Assembly: GCF_004138335.1 (NCBI RefSeq)
Contig: NZ_RYFW01000002.1
Coordinates: 353,501-417,500, forward strand
Origin: Peristeroidobacter agariperforans
Lineage (GTDB): Bacteria; Pseudomonadota; Gammaproteobacteria; Steroidobacterales; Steroidobacteraceae
DNA: 64,000 nucleotides
Direction of reading: 5' to 3'
Position numbers and translations under genes: made by a program. Below are positions 1-7,859 of the stretch, in pieces (position 1 is the stretch's first letter; the number at the start of each line of letters is the position of its first letter). The notes below the pieces were generated by a model. That model had not been told where the DNA came from. It ran no database searches and was given only the letters and a program-made list of their open reading frames with translations.

Positions 1-1961
1 GTCTCTCGCAGCTCCATTTCGCCGCGCTTGAGCAGCGTCAGATCGCGAACTGTCGCGACCAGGGTGCTGCGCGTGGTTGGATCGAGCCACGCGAATTCCA
101 CCTGCAGATAACTGATCTCGCCGGTGGCGGATTCGCGCTGGAACTCCATGGCGGGTTGCTCGGCGCAATGCGCCAGCGAGCGCATGCCGTGCTCATCGAC
201 CTGCAACTCCAGTCCGGGCAGCAGGTGAGTGAGCTGCTCGCCGACCAGTTCACGCGAGCCGGCATCGAGCAGGTGCCGGAAGCCCGGGTTTGCCGAAAGC
301 AGGGTGCCGATGCGATTGACGGTGATGATGCCGTCGGCCGCTGTGTTCATGATTGCGGTGAGGTGCATCGCGCTGTCGTTGGCGCGCGAGCGCGCGGCGA
401 CCACTTTGCCGATGAGCGGGGCGATCTGCCACCGAAGGATCCAGACCGCCGCTGCGACCAGGCCCAGCATCAGCCACAGCAACATGTTCAAGCGCTGACG
501 CAAGTCGCTGTAGAGCGTGTCCAGCGGCGTCGTCAGGGTGATCGCCAAAGGTGTGCCGGCGATGGGGCCATACGCGGCGAAGAAGCGCGCGCCGCGTGGC
601 TCCGCAACCAACGTCACGCCGCTCTTGCCACTGAATGCAAGGTTTAGCGGGCCAGTGCGTCCAGCCGTCTCGCGGGCAATCGGCAAACTTGCCAGAGGCG
701 AAGAGGCCAGCCGCAGGCATTGCATCGAGTGCTCGCTGAGCGCCTGACAGATGGATGTGTCGAATTCACTAGTCGTCTTGTCCGATAACAGAGTCGCGGT
801 GAGGCGGGGCAGCGCGAACTGCATTCGAATGAAACCGCGGCGGCCGGAGGCATCCGGCGGCGTCGCCCGCTCGATCAACAGGCGAGCGTCGTTGCCGATC
901 TCGATGCGAGCTCTATCGTCGAGGGGCACGACGGCGCTGGACGGCGGCCCGAACGAGCCCGAGCGCAACAAAGATTCGCCGTCCTCATCGAGCAGCTCCA
1001 GCGCTTGCAGGCCGCGGCTGAGCGGCAGCCGGTCCTCAGCCCAGCTCTGCAGGGCCTCGCGCAGCCTGGTCGCACTGACTCGCGGCGAGGCGCGCGCGAC
1101 GATCAGGGCCCACGACTGGCTCGACACTACACGCTCGCTCTCCTGGCGTTGGCCGGCGATTTCGGTGCCGATCAGTTCTATCTGGTTGCGCAACTCGCGG
1201 TTCAGCGCCGTACGTTGCAGATCGTGGCTATGGCGCACCACGACGGCGAAGCACACGGCCGCGCAGGTGATGGTAATCGCCAGCAACGCCGCGGTGCTGA
1301 CCGCGAGAATGCGGCGAGAGTCGTTGGAAACATCGTCGGTTTTGTTGAACGAGCGTCGATAGCACAGTTGCGCCAGGCCGAGCGACAGCAACAACAAGCC
1401 AGCGGCGGTGTGTGGGGCAATGCGCGTCGCATACTGCCAGTCATAAACGATGTCCAGGCCCAGCAGCCGGCCGAAGAACGACACCAGGGCGATCAGAAAG
1501 ATCGCGCCCGTGGCCAACGGCGCAAGCCAATGCAGGCGATTGCTTTGCGGACGGCTCAACTGCGCGAGCGCCAGCGCGGCGAGGACGAACGCGCCAGCTA
1601 CTTGCGGCGCCATGCGGCCTCGATGGAGGGCCGCTTCCAGAATCCATGAATCGCCGAGCAGCCGGTCGATGCCGAGATCGATGGCGAACACGTGCTCGCA
1701 CAACGTGAGCACGCTGGGAATGGCCAGCAGAATCGCCAGGCCCAAGCGTACCCGCGGTCGTCCCAGGCTGAGTGCGAGTCCCGCGACGATGAAACAGAGG
1801 GCGGCGTTCAAGGTCATGCCGACGTTATCCGACCCGACCAGGAAGGTGAGTGGCCGCCCGATCAGCCAGCCGACGGCGATGCCGACGCCGAGCGCGATCA
1901 GTACCACGGCGACGATGTCACTATTGCGTAACGGCAGGCGCTGCGGAGTAAGCGCGCTCAT
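1..1961 (-). CDS. Membrane-bound PAS sensor protein, partial (output domain outside window)
   Basis: From an ATG at 1961 the minus-strand frame stays open to the window edge (about 653 codons), so only the N-terminal part is visible. Residues about 1-205 form a multi-span membrane module with the motifs NAALCFIVAG, GIDRLL and HTAAGLLLLS. A further membrane helix lies near 220-240, a probable extracytoplasmic sensing region at 240-500, a second helix near 505-525, then a PAS domain (TAADGIITVN) that reaches the edge. The missing C-terminus could be a histidine kinase or a diguanylate cyclase. Its ATG overlaps the TGA of the upstream kinase gene (ATGA, 1958-1961), so the two are probably translated together. 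The N-terminal module resembles that of the kinase at 37980-40169. The sensed signal is unknown. Confidence 0.85.
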   Translation of the reverse strand, partial: MSALTPQRLPLRNSDIVAVVLIALGVGIAVGWLIGRPLTFLVGSDNVGMTLNAALCFIVAGLALSLGRPRVRLGLAILLAIPSVLTLCEHVFAIDLGIDRLLGDSWILEAALHRGRMAPQVAGAFVLAALALAQLSRPQSNRLHWLAPLATGAIFLIALVSFFGRLLGLDIVYDWQYATRIAPHTAAGLLLLSLGLAQLCYRRSFNKTDDVSNDSRRILAVSTAALLAITITCAAVCFAVVVRHSHDLQRTALNRELRNQIELIGTEIAGQRQESERVVSSQSWALIVARASPRVSATRLREALQSWAEDRLPLSRGLQALELLDEDGESLLRSGSFGPPSSAVVPLDDRARIEIGNDARLLIERATPPDASGRRGFIRMQFALPRLTATLLSDKTTSEFDTSICQALSEHSMQCLRLASSPLASLPIARETAGRTGPLNLAFSGKSGVTLVAEPRGARFFAAYGPIAGTPLAITLTTPLDTLYSDLRQRLNMLLWLMLGLVAAAVWILRWQIAPLIGKVVAARSRANDSAMHLTAIMNTAADGIITVNRIGTLLSANPGFRHLLDAGSRELVGEQLTHLLPGLELQVDEHGMRSLAHCAEQPAMEFQRESATGEISYLQVEFAWLDPTTRSTLVATVRDLTLLKRGEMELRE

Positions 1962-4141
1962 GAAACTGTAGATTGCTGAAGAGCTATGGTCTGCGCCGCG
2001 ACGCTATCCGCGTCGGGCAGATCGAAATAAAACGTGGTGCCGCCGGGCCCGGTCTCGAAGCCGATATGTCCGCCGAGCCGTTCGATGATGGCGCGGCTGA
2101 TGGCCAGCCCGAGCCCGGTGCCGGCACGGCTGCGCGAGTCCGATGAATCGGCCTGGGAGAATTTCTGGAAGATGCGTGGCTGGAATTCCGGCGGGATCCC
2201 TTTGCCGTAGTCGCGCACGCAGACACGCACGCGACCTTGATGGCAGCGCGCAGTCACTTCGATCGCGGCGCCAGCGGGCGAGAACTTGCTGGCGTTCGAG
2301 AGCAGATTGGCCATGACTTGCAGGAACCGATCGGGATCGACCAGCACGTCGGCATGGCACACCGGCTCTGGGGTGACGAAGTGCACGTTGAGCGATTGAG
2401 CAAATCCGGCGTTGTCCTCCAGCGAGCGGTTCACCAGCTCGTTCACATCCATACGACGCACATCGAAGCGCTGCTTCTCCGATTCCAGCTTTTCCATGTC
2501 GAGAATGTCGTTGATCAGCAGCGTCAGGCGCTCGCAGTTGTTCAAGGCCATGTTGACCAGGCTCGCCGCGCGCTCCGGCAGTGCGCCCGCGACGCCGGCC
2601 GACACCAGTCCGAGCGAGCCGCGAATCGATGTGAGCGGCGTGCGCAACTCATGCGAGACCGTCGCGACAAACTCGTTCTTCATGCGCTCCACGCGCCGGC
2701 TCTCCGTAATATCCCAGATCAGGCCCGTCATGCGAACGGCGCGACCGCTTGCGTTACGCAATGTCAGGCCGGAGGCGCTGACGACGCGCTCTTCGCCGGT
2801 GGGATAGGTAATGCGAAATGTCGTACGCAATTGGGGCTGTTTGCCGCTGAGCGCCGCCATCAATTCGTTGCGCGCCCGCTCGGCATCGTCCGGATGGACG
2901 GCGCTGAGCATGTAATTCACATCGGGCTTCAGATCGCGAGGTGCGCCGTAGATTTCGTAGGTGCGCGCGTCCCAGGTGAGCGTGTCGGAGACCACGTCCC
3001 AGTCCCAGATGCCCATGCCGCCGGAGTGCGCCGCCAGCACGAAGCGCTGATTCATTCGGATCAACGCTTCGGCGGCGCGCTTGCGCTCGCTGATGTCGAT
3101 AGCGGTGGCCAGAAAGCCGGTGACCGTGTCGGCATCCACGCGCGTCGGAGTCAGCACCAGATCCACGAGCACGCGCTGATCGTTCTTGCCAACGAACGTA
3201 CACTCATGACGCAACGTGCCGGTCGCGCGGCTGTACTGTAAAAGTGCATCGAGCCCGAACAGCTGACGACCTTCGGTGCTCAATTCGCCGGCCATGTCCT
3301 GCAGCTCATCGGCATCCAGCAGCAGCTCCATCGTGAGCTTGCCGGCCAGCTCCTGTTCGGCGTAACCGAGCATTTTCTCGGCGCCGCGATTCATCATCGA
3401 GATCATGCCGCCAACATCGAGCGCGATGATCGCGACGTGATCTGCGGCGTCGATGAAGTCCCGTAATCGATGATTGGCCTGAGCCAGCGCTCGCTCGGAG
3501 CGCTCCTGAGCTCGTTGCTGCTCGCTGGCCTGCATTCGCAGCACGATGTTCTCGGTGATGTGCTCGCTGAGGCGAATGGCGGCTGCCGAGATCACGACTG
3601 CATAAATCGCAGTCATGGCGCCCATCGTGGCGCTGTACGCACCGGGCTCGATCAGCATCCGGCCTGCCAGAGGTAACACACACGGCAGCACGAAGCCGAG
3701 CGCAGTTCGTTTATCGACGGCGAGTGTGGTGATCGCGCCGGCCGAGACGCCGGCAATGACAAAGGCAATGAAGGATTGCGCAGCGACGTTCTCCTCAGGA
3801 AACACCATCACGGCGCCGAAGCCCCACGCCGCGCCGCCGGCAATGGCGCCGATGAGGAATAACGTCGACCATGCAATGTTTTCACGGCGGCCGTAGCGTC
3901 GATAGGCCAGCCATAGGAAAAAGCGCGCCGCAGTGACAATGACGATGCCGACACTCGCCCATGGCGCATGATCGGCGCCGGCAAGATGTGTTACCGCGAC
4001 GGTGAGCGTCAGCAGTACCAGGGTGGCGAGCAGGGAAGACGGCAGTCCTGCGAACAGGAGCTGCAGCTGTTCATCTCTTACGCGCTGTTCCGTTTGAAAA
4101 GGTCGGTGCAATGAACGAATGCCCGCCAAGTGACTCGACAC
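1958..4141 (-). CDS. Membrane PAS-PAS sensor histidine kinase
   Basis: 727 residues from a GTG; no in-frame ATG lies near the N-terminus, so GTG is preferred although the ribosome binding site is weak. About six membrane spans occupy residues 30-190 without a large periplasmic loop. A short coiled coil leads into two PAS domains (about 225-350 and 360-480). The HisKA dimerisation domain carries SHELRTPLTS with the phospho-acceptor His near residue 497. The ATPase domain has the N box (NLLSNASKF), G1 (DYGKGI) and G2 (GTGLGLA). There is no receiver domain, so it should phosphorylate separate proteins; the divergently transcribed receivers starting at 4314 are obvious candidates, though pairing is inference. 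It overlaps the next sensor gene by 4 bp. Confidence 0.9.
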   Translation of the reverse strand: MSSHLAGIRSLHRPFQTEQRVRDEQLQLLFAGLPSSLLATLVLLTLTVAVTHLAGADHAPWASVGIVIVTAARFFLWLAYRRYGRRENIAWSTLFLIGAIAGGAAWGFGAVMVFPEENVAAQSFIAFVIAGVSAGAITTLAVDKRTALGFVLPCVLPLAGRMLIEPGAYSATMGAMTAIYAVVISAAAIRLSEHITENIVLRMQASEQQRAQERSERALAQANHRLRDFIDAADHVAIIALDVGGMISMMNRGAEKMLGYAEQELAGKLTMELLLDADELQDMAGELSTEGRQLFGLDALLQYSRATGTLRHECTFVGKNDQRVLVDLVLTPTRVDADTVTGFLATAIDISERKRAAEALIRMNQRFVLAAHSGGMGIWDWDVVSDTLTWDARTYEIYGAPRDLKPDVNYMLSAVHPDDAERARNELMAALSGKQPQLRTTFRITYPTGEERVVSASGLTLRNASGRAVRMTGLIWDITESRRVERMKNEFVATVSHELRTPLTSIRGSLGLVSAGVAGALPERAASLVNMALNNCERLTLLINDILDMEKLESEKQRFDVRRMDVNELVNRSLEDNAGFAQSLNVHFVTPEPVCHADVLVDPDRFLQVMANLLSNASKFSPAGAAIEVTARCHQGRVRVCVRDYGKGIPPEFQPRIFQKFSQADSSDSRSRAGTGLGLAISRAIIERLGGHIGFETGPGGTTFYFDLPDADSVAAQTIALQQSTVS

Positions 4142-4313
4142 CCTATTAATACGTATGGCCGCGAGCCGATATACGCGCCTTTGCTATGGACTTCATGGAG
4201 GCCGGAGATTGCGGGAATCACTCATGCGAACGGCATGGGCTAGCTGATCTCATGCGGCAGCGCACGGAGCCAAGCTTCCGGAAAACTCTCACAAACATCG
4301 AGCTATCGCTCCT

Positions 4314-5267
4314 ATGAGCAACGTTCAGGACGCATCCGTGACTGGGGCTTTGGGTCGCACCCCGCAACGTATTCTGCTGGTGGATGACGACGAGCTCGAG
4401 CTGGAGCTGATGGCGGACCGCCTCAAATCGCTCGGCTTCGAGACGCACACCGTCAGCGACGGCAGCGCCGCGCTGGAATTGTTGAAGACGCAATCGTTCC
4501 CTGTGGTGATCACCGATTGGCAGATGCCCCGCATGGATGGCATTCGTCTGACCGAGAACCTGCGCAATCAAGGCGACAGTGAGACCTACATCATCATGCT
4601 CACGGTGCTCGACGATGACAGCTCGCACGAGCGCGGCTATTTCGCCGGCGTCGACGATTACCTGAGCAAGCGGGCGCCGGACGCGAAGATCGTCGCGGGC
4701 ATTCGTGCCGGCTTTCGGGCGGTGGAAATGCGGCAAGCATTACACGCCGTGAGGCAGCAGCAGGGCGCGGCCTTGGTGAGTGACGTGGCGAGCGGCGTGT
4801 TGGCCGATCGGATGCGCGCCGAACTGAAGCGTGCAGCCCGCTACGGCCGGAACCTGTCGATATTGGCGATGGAGCTGCAGTCGCAGAGCGGCGAGGCCGT
4901 GGCTGCGGACACGATGGCACGAGCGGTGAGTGTCGTGACCGAAAGTATTCGAGTCGATATCGATTTTACTACCCGCTATCGCGGACACGATGGCGTGCAG
5001 CGTATCGCCGTCGTTCTACCCGAGACCAATGGTGCGGCGGCCGCCGGCGTCGGTGTCCGGTTGAGCGCCACATTGGCGGCGCGGTTACTGACACCGCTCG
5101 AGGCGTTCACGGCTCGGGTCGGTTGTGCATCGTTTACGCCTGCTCAGGAAACCGGAGCGTCACAACCTGTCTCTGCGAACATCGAAGCACTGCTGCGTGA
5201 GGCCGAAGCAGCGGCTCGAATCGCGTCGACCTCCGCGACCACACAGCGGCGCACCGAAGCGGGCTGA
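4314..5267 (+). CDS. Response regulator with degenerate GGDEF-like output domain
   Basis: 317 residues. The N-terminal receiver (about 18-140) keeps the acidic pocket (LLVDDDE), the phospho-acceptor Asp in ITDWQMPRMDG, the Thr of MLTVLDD and the Lys of YLSKRAPD. Residues about 165-300 have the size and layout of a GGDEF domain, but the signature position reads [15 protein letters not shown] instead of RYGGDEF, so cyclase activity is very unlikely. Such domains usually act as binding or dimerisation modules; here it may bind nucleotide or the cyclase encoded next. The gene ends 5 bp before the active diguanylate cyclase, which suggests one transcript. No clear Shine-Dalgarno was seen at 4314. 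Confidence 0.85.
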   Translation: MSNVQDASVTGALGRTPQRILLVDDDELELELMADRLKSLGFETHTVSDGSAALELLKTQSFPVVITDWQMPRMDGIRLTENLRNQGDSETYIIMLTVLDDDSSHERGYFAGVDDYLSKRAPDAKIVAGIRAGFRAVEMRQALHAVRQQQGAALVSDVASGVLADRMRAELKRAARYGRNLSILAMELQSQSGEAVAADTMARAVSVVTESIRVDIDFTTRYRGHDGVQRIAVVLPETNGAAAAGVGVRLSATLAARLLTPLEAFTARVGCASFTPAQETGASQPVSANIEALLREAEAAARIASTSATTQRRTEAG

Positions 5268-5272
5268 GCCCC

Positions 5273-6316
5273 ATGCAATCCGATCCCGGCGTGTTCGAGC
5301 AGACGCTGACGCTGGAGCTGAGCGCGTTGCAGCCCGAGCTGCGAGTGCTCATCGTCGATGACGATCCGGACGCGCGGGATTATCTGGTCGCGGTCGTGCA
5401 GGAAGCAGGCTATCAGACGGTCGTGGCTTCGAGCGGGGAACAGGCCTTGCAGCTGCTGGAAACCGAGTTCTGTCCCATCATGATCACCGATCGCAACATG
5501 CCCGGCATGGACGGCGTGACGTTGTGCAAGCGGGCGCGCGAGGGTCACTATCCCGGTTACTTATATATATTCCTGCTCACGGCGCAGAACGCCAGCGCCG
5601 ATATCGTGTCGGGTCTGAAGGCCGGTGCCGACGATTACCTGGGCAAGAGCAACATTTCGGCGCCCGAGCTGGTTGCGCGCCTCGGCAATGCTCGACGCAT
5701 CGTCAGTCTCGAACAAGCGCTGCGACGCGCACTCGACCAGAAGCGGCAGATGGCGAATACCGACGTGCTCACCGGCGCATACAGTCGTCGCTATCTCGAG
5801 CGGCAGCTGTCGCTGGAGCTGGAGCGCACGCGGCGCTTCAACCATCCGGTCTCGCTCCTGTTGCTCGATATCGATTTCTTCAAACGCATCAACGATCGCT
5901 ACGGTCACTCCATCGGCGATGAGGTGCTGCGTAACACTTATCGGCGTCTGCGTGAGTTGTTGCCGCGTGCCTGCGATTGGATCGCTCGCTACGGCGGCGA
6001 AGAGCTCTTGATCGTATTGATCGACACCGATCTGCGCGGCGCCGAGATCGTTGCGCAGCGGCTGGTCAGCGGTATGGCTGACACTCCCATCGAAACATCG
6101 GCCGGGCCGATTCCAGTGACCGTCAGCATCGGCGGTAGCGAGGCCGCGCAGTTGTTGACCAGCGATCTGAGTTCCTCACGCCTCATCGAGATCGCCGATC
6201 AGTGCCTTTACGCCAGCAAGCGCGACGGACGCAACCGCTACACCATGTGCCTGGACGGCAACTCGCCGCTGGCGTTCAGCTCGACCGTATCGAGCGCACA
6301 GGGCCAGGCGCACTAG
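5273..6316 (+). CDS. Response regulator-diguanylate cyclase (REC-GGDEF)
   Basis: 347 residues. The receiver (about 23-140) has IVDDDPD, the phospho-acceptor Asp in ITDRNMPGMDG and Thr/Lys positions in LLTAQN and YLGKSN. After a helical linker, a complete GGDEF domain (about 165-325) carries the active-site motif GGEEL at residues 241-245, an accepted variant of GGDEF. An RxxD product-inhibition site (RACD, 232-235) lies exactly five residues before it, as in feedback-controlled cyclases. It should make cyclic di-GMP from two GTP when its receiver is phosphorylated (PleD/WspR type). It lies between two other receiver genes with gaps of 5 and 2 bp, so co-expression is likely. It is soluble, with no membrane segment. 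Confidence 0.93.
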   Translation: MQSDPGVFEQTLTLELSALQPELRVLIVDDDPDARDYLVAVVQEAGYQTVVASSGEQALQLLETEFCPIMITDRNMPGMDGVTLCKRAREGHYPGYLYIFLLTAQNASADIVSGLKAGADDYLGKSNISAPELVARLGNARRIVSLEQALRRALDQKRQMANTDVLTGAYSRRYLERQLSLELERTRRFNHPVSLLLLDIDFFKRINDRYGHSIGDEVLRNTYRRLRELLPRACDWIARYGGEELLIVLIDTDLRGAEIVAQRLVSGMADTPIETSAGPIPVTVSIGGSEAAQLLTSDLSSSRLIEIADQCLYASKRDGRNRYTMCLDGNSPLAFSSTVSSAQGQAH

Positions 6317-6318
6317 CC

Positions 6319-6705
6319 ATGAACAGAGACAATCTTCGCGAGATCCTGTACGTCGACGATGAGCCCGACATTCGCGAGATCGTGCAAATGGCGCTCGGCC
6401 TCGTGCCTACTCTATCGGTGGACACGGCGGACTCGGGCATGCGCGCCTTGCAGAGCATGCAGACGAGCAAGCCGGATCTGGTGCTGCTCGACGTGATGAT
6501 GCCGAACATGGACGGCCCGACGACATTGCAGCAGATGCGCAGCCAGCCAGAGCTGCAGGCCATTCCCGTGATATTCATGACTGCCAAGGCCATGCCGCAG
6601 GAAGTGGCCCGTTTTCGCGCGCTCGGTGCGGCAGCGGTGATCGCCAAGCCGTTCGATCCCATGCTGCTGGCCGAGCATGTGTTCTCCATCTGGGAGACAT
6701 TGTGA
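6319..6705 (+). CDS. Single-domain response regulator (CheY-like)
   Basis: 128 residues from ATG 6319, two bases after the cyclase stop. The protein is one receiver domain: YVDDEPD acidic pair, phospho-acceptor Asp in LLDVMMPNMDG, Thr in FMTAKA and Lys in AKPFDP. No output domain follows. Its stop codon overlaps the start of the HPt gene (TGATG). A stand-alone receiver beside an HPt protein is the usual arrangement for passing phosphate between a kinase and a final regulator; alternatively it may act by binding a partner, as CheY does. Confidence 0.92.
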   Translation: MNRDNLREILYVDDEPDIREIVQMALGLVPTLSVDTADSGMRALQSMQTSKPDLVLLDVMMPNMDGPTTLQQMRSQPELQAIPVIFMTAKAMPQEVARFRALGAAAVIAKPFDPMLLAEHVFSIWETL

Positions 6706-7043
6706 TGTCCAGCGGTCCCGACGAGCTGCGCGCCAAGATGGTCCAGATCGCGGGCCGGTATATGGAGCGAGTGACGCGGGAAGTGGTGCAGCTCAGGACT
6801 ATGGTCGACAACGCCGCAAGCGGCAACCTGGATGTGATTCGTGAGATCGAGACGTTGACTCACCGCATGCACGGCAGCGGTGCGATGTTGCAGTTCCACG
6901 AGATCAGCAGTTGCGCCGGCGAGATGGAGCGTCTGGCTGCGAGCTTCGTCGCTTCCGGTGCGGTCGATCAGCCGCTTATGCTCGAAGCTCTCGACAAGTT
7001 ACAAACGGCGATCGACAAAGCAGTGGCGGCGCGTGCGCCTTAA
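6705..7043 (+). CDS. HPt (histidine phosphotransfer) domain protein
   Basis: About 112 residues, all alpha-helical in character. The motif THRMHGSGAML matches the HPt signature (H-x-x-hydrophobic/K-G-S) and gives the phospho-acceptor His near residue 53. ATG 6705 overlaps the TGA of the receiver gene by one base (TGATG); a GTG at 6702 is the alternative start. It has no kinase or receiver domain, so it should shuttle phosphate between receivers such as those encoded just upstream. Its 3' end overlaps the stop of the convergent tetR gene (7040-7043). Confidence 0.85.
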   Translation: MSSGPDELRAKMVQIAGRYMERVTREVVQLRTMVDNAASGNLDVIREIETLTHRMHGSGAMLQFHEISSCAGEMERLAASFVASGAVDQPLMLEALDKLQTAIDKAVAARAP

Positions 7044-7693
7044 CGCGGCTGCAATCCCTGCTCGAACAATTCGCTGAAGCGATGCGCGATCTCGGCAGCG
7101 GCCAGCTGGTCGTCGCTGCGATACCAGTGCGCAATCCAGTTCAGCGCGCCCGCCAATGCGAACGCCGTCATCTTTTCATCGCACGGACGAATCGAGCCGT
7201 CGCTGACGCCGGCGCGAATCAGGCTGCGCAGGCCCTGGTCGATTTCCGATTTCAGCGCCTTCACTTTGCGGCTCATCGCCGGGCTGAGATCCTGGTTCTC
7301 GGCCTGCACCATGCACCAGCCGAAGTCCGACGTGATGGCTTCGGCGTAGCGCGTGATCACTGCCGCCAGGCGCTCGCGTCCGGTGGTCGTCGATTCACGC
7401 TGTTCCTCGATGCCGTCCATGATCAGCTTCAGGCCGGCGCGGAAACATTCAAACAGCAGCTGCTCTTTGTTCTCGACGTAATGGTAGACCGTCGGCTTGG
7501 TGACGTTCAGCTCGCTCGCGATGTCGTCCAGCGAGGTGTTGTGATAGCCGCGCTCCCGGAAGGCCCGGGCGGCGGTCATGATCACCGCGTCGCGCTTGCG
7601 CTCCCGATCCCGCACTCTCGCGCCCACCGAAGCCCATAGGGCGGGGCCGCTGGCCCGTTGCGGAACGTTCTTGCGCGCCTGTCGACCTGCCAC
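7040..7693 (-). CDS. TetR/AcrR family transcriptional regulator
   Basis: About 217 residues. The N-terminal helix-turn-helix includes LDDIASELNVTKPTVYHY followed by the family ENKEQLL segment; the rest is a helical ligand-binding region typical of acyl-CoA-responsive members. The start is chosen at GTG 7693 because a GAGGAG sits 10 bases upstream and the length then fits the family; ATG 7732 gives a 13-residue extension without a clear ribosome binding site. It diverges from icmF, whose promoter region holds an inverted repeat, so control of the icmF/acyl-CoA dehydrogenase genes is likely but inferred. Confidence 0.9.
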   Translation of the reverse strand: MAGRQARKNVPQRASGPALWASVGARVRDRERKRDAVIMTAARAFRERGYHNTSLDDIASELNVTKPTVYHYVENKEQLLFECFRAGLKLIMDGIEEQRESTTTGRERLAAVITRYAEAITSDFGWCMVQAENQDLSPAMSRKVKALKSEIDQGLRSLIRAGVSDGSIRPCDEKMTAFALAGALNWIAHWYRSDDQLAAAEIAHRFSELFEQGLQPR

Positions 7694-7762
7694 CGGAAAG
7701 CTGCTCCTCAAGAGGGACGAGCTGGGGATCATAGCCTGTGACCTGGTTCCCCGGGGGCCTGA

Positions 7763-7792
7763 TTGACCGGGCGGGGTCGGGCTAAATATACT
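7763..7792 (+). promoter_or_regulatory. Putative sigma70 promoter of icmF
   Basis: TTGACC (7763-7768) and TATACT (7787-7792) are separated by 18 bases, giving a near-consensus housekeeping promoter about 67 bases before the icmF ATG. Transcription would start near 7799. Confidence 0.6.
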
Positions 7793-7804
7793 CGCGGGTA
7801 AATT

Positions 7805-7822
7805 AGAGTGCCAGCTTACTCT
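7805..7822. promoter_or_regulatory. Inverted repeat near icmF transcription start, candidate TetR operator
   Basis: AGAGT (7805-7809) and ACTCT (7818-7822) form a perfect 5-base inverted repeat with an 8-base spacer. It lies just downstream of the -10 box, where repressor binding would block transcription. Arms are short, so this is only a candidate. Confidence 0.3.
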
Positions 7823-7859
7823 GCCCCCGGAATACCTCCGATTCGCCCCGAGGCGACCC

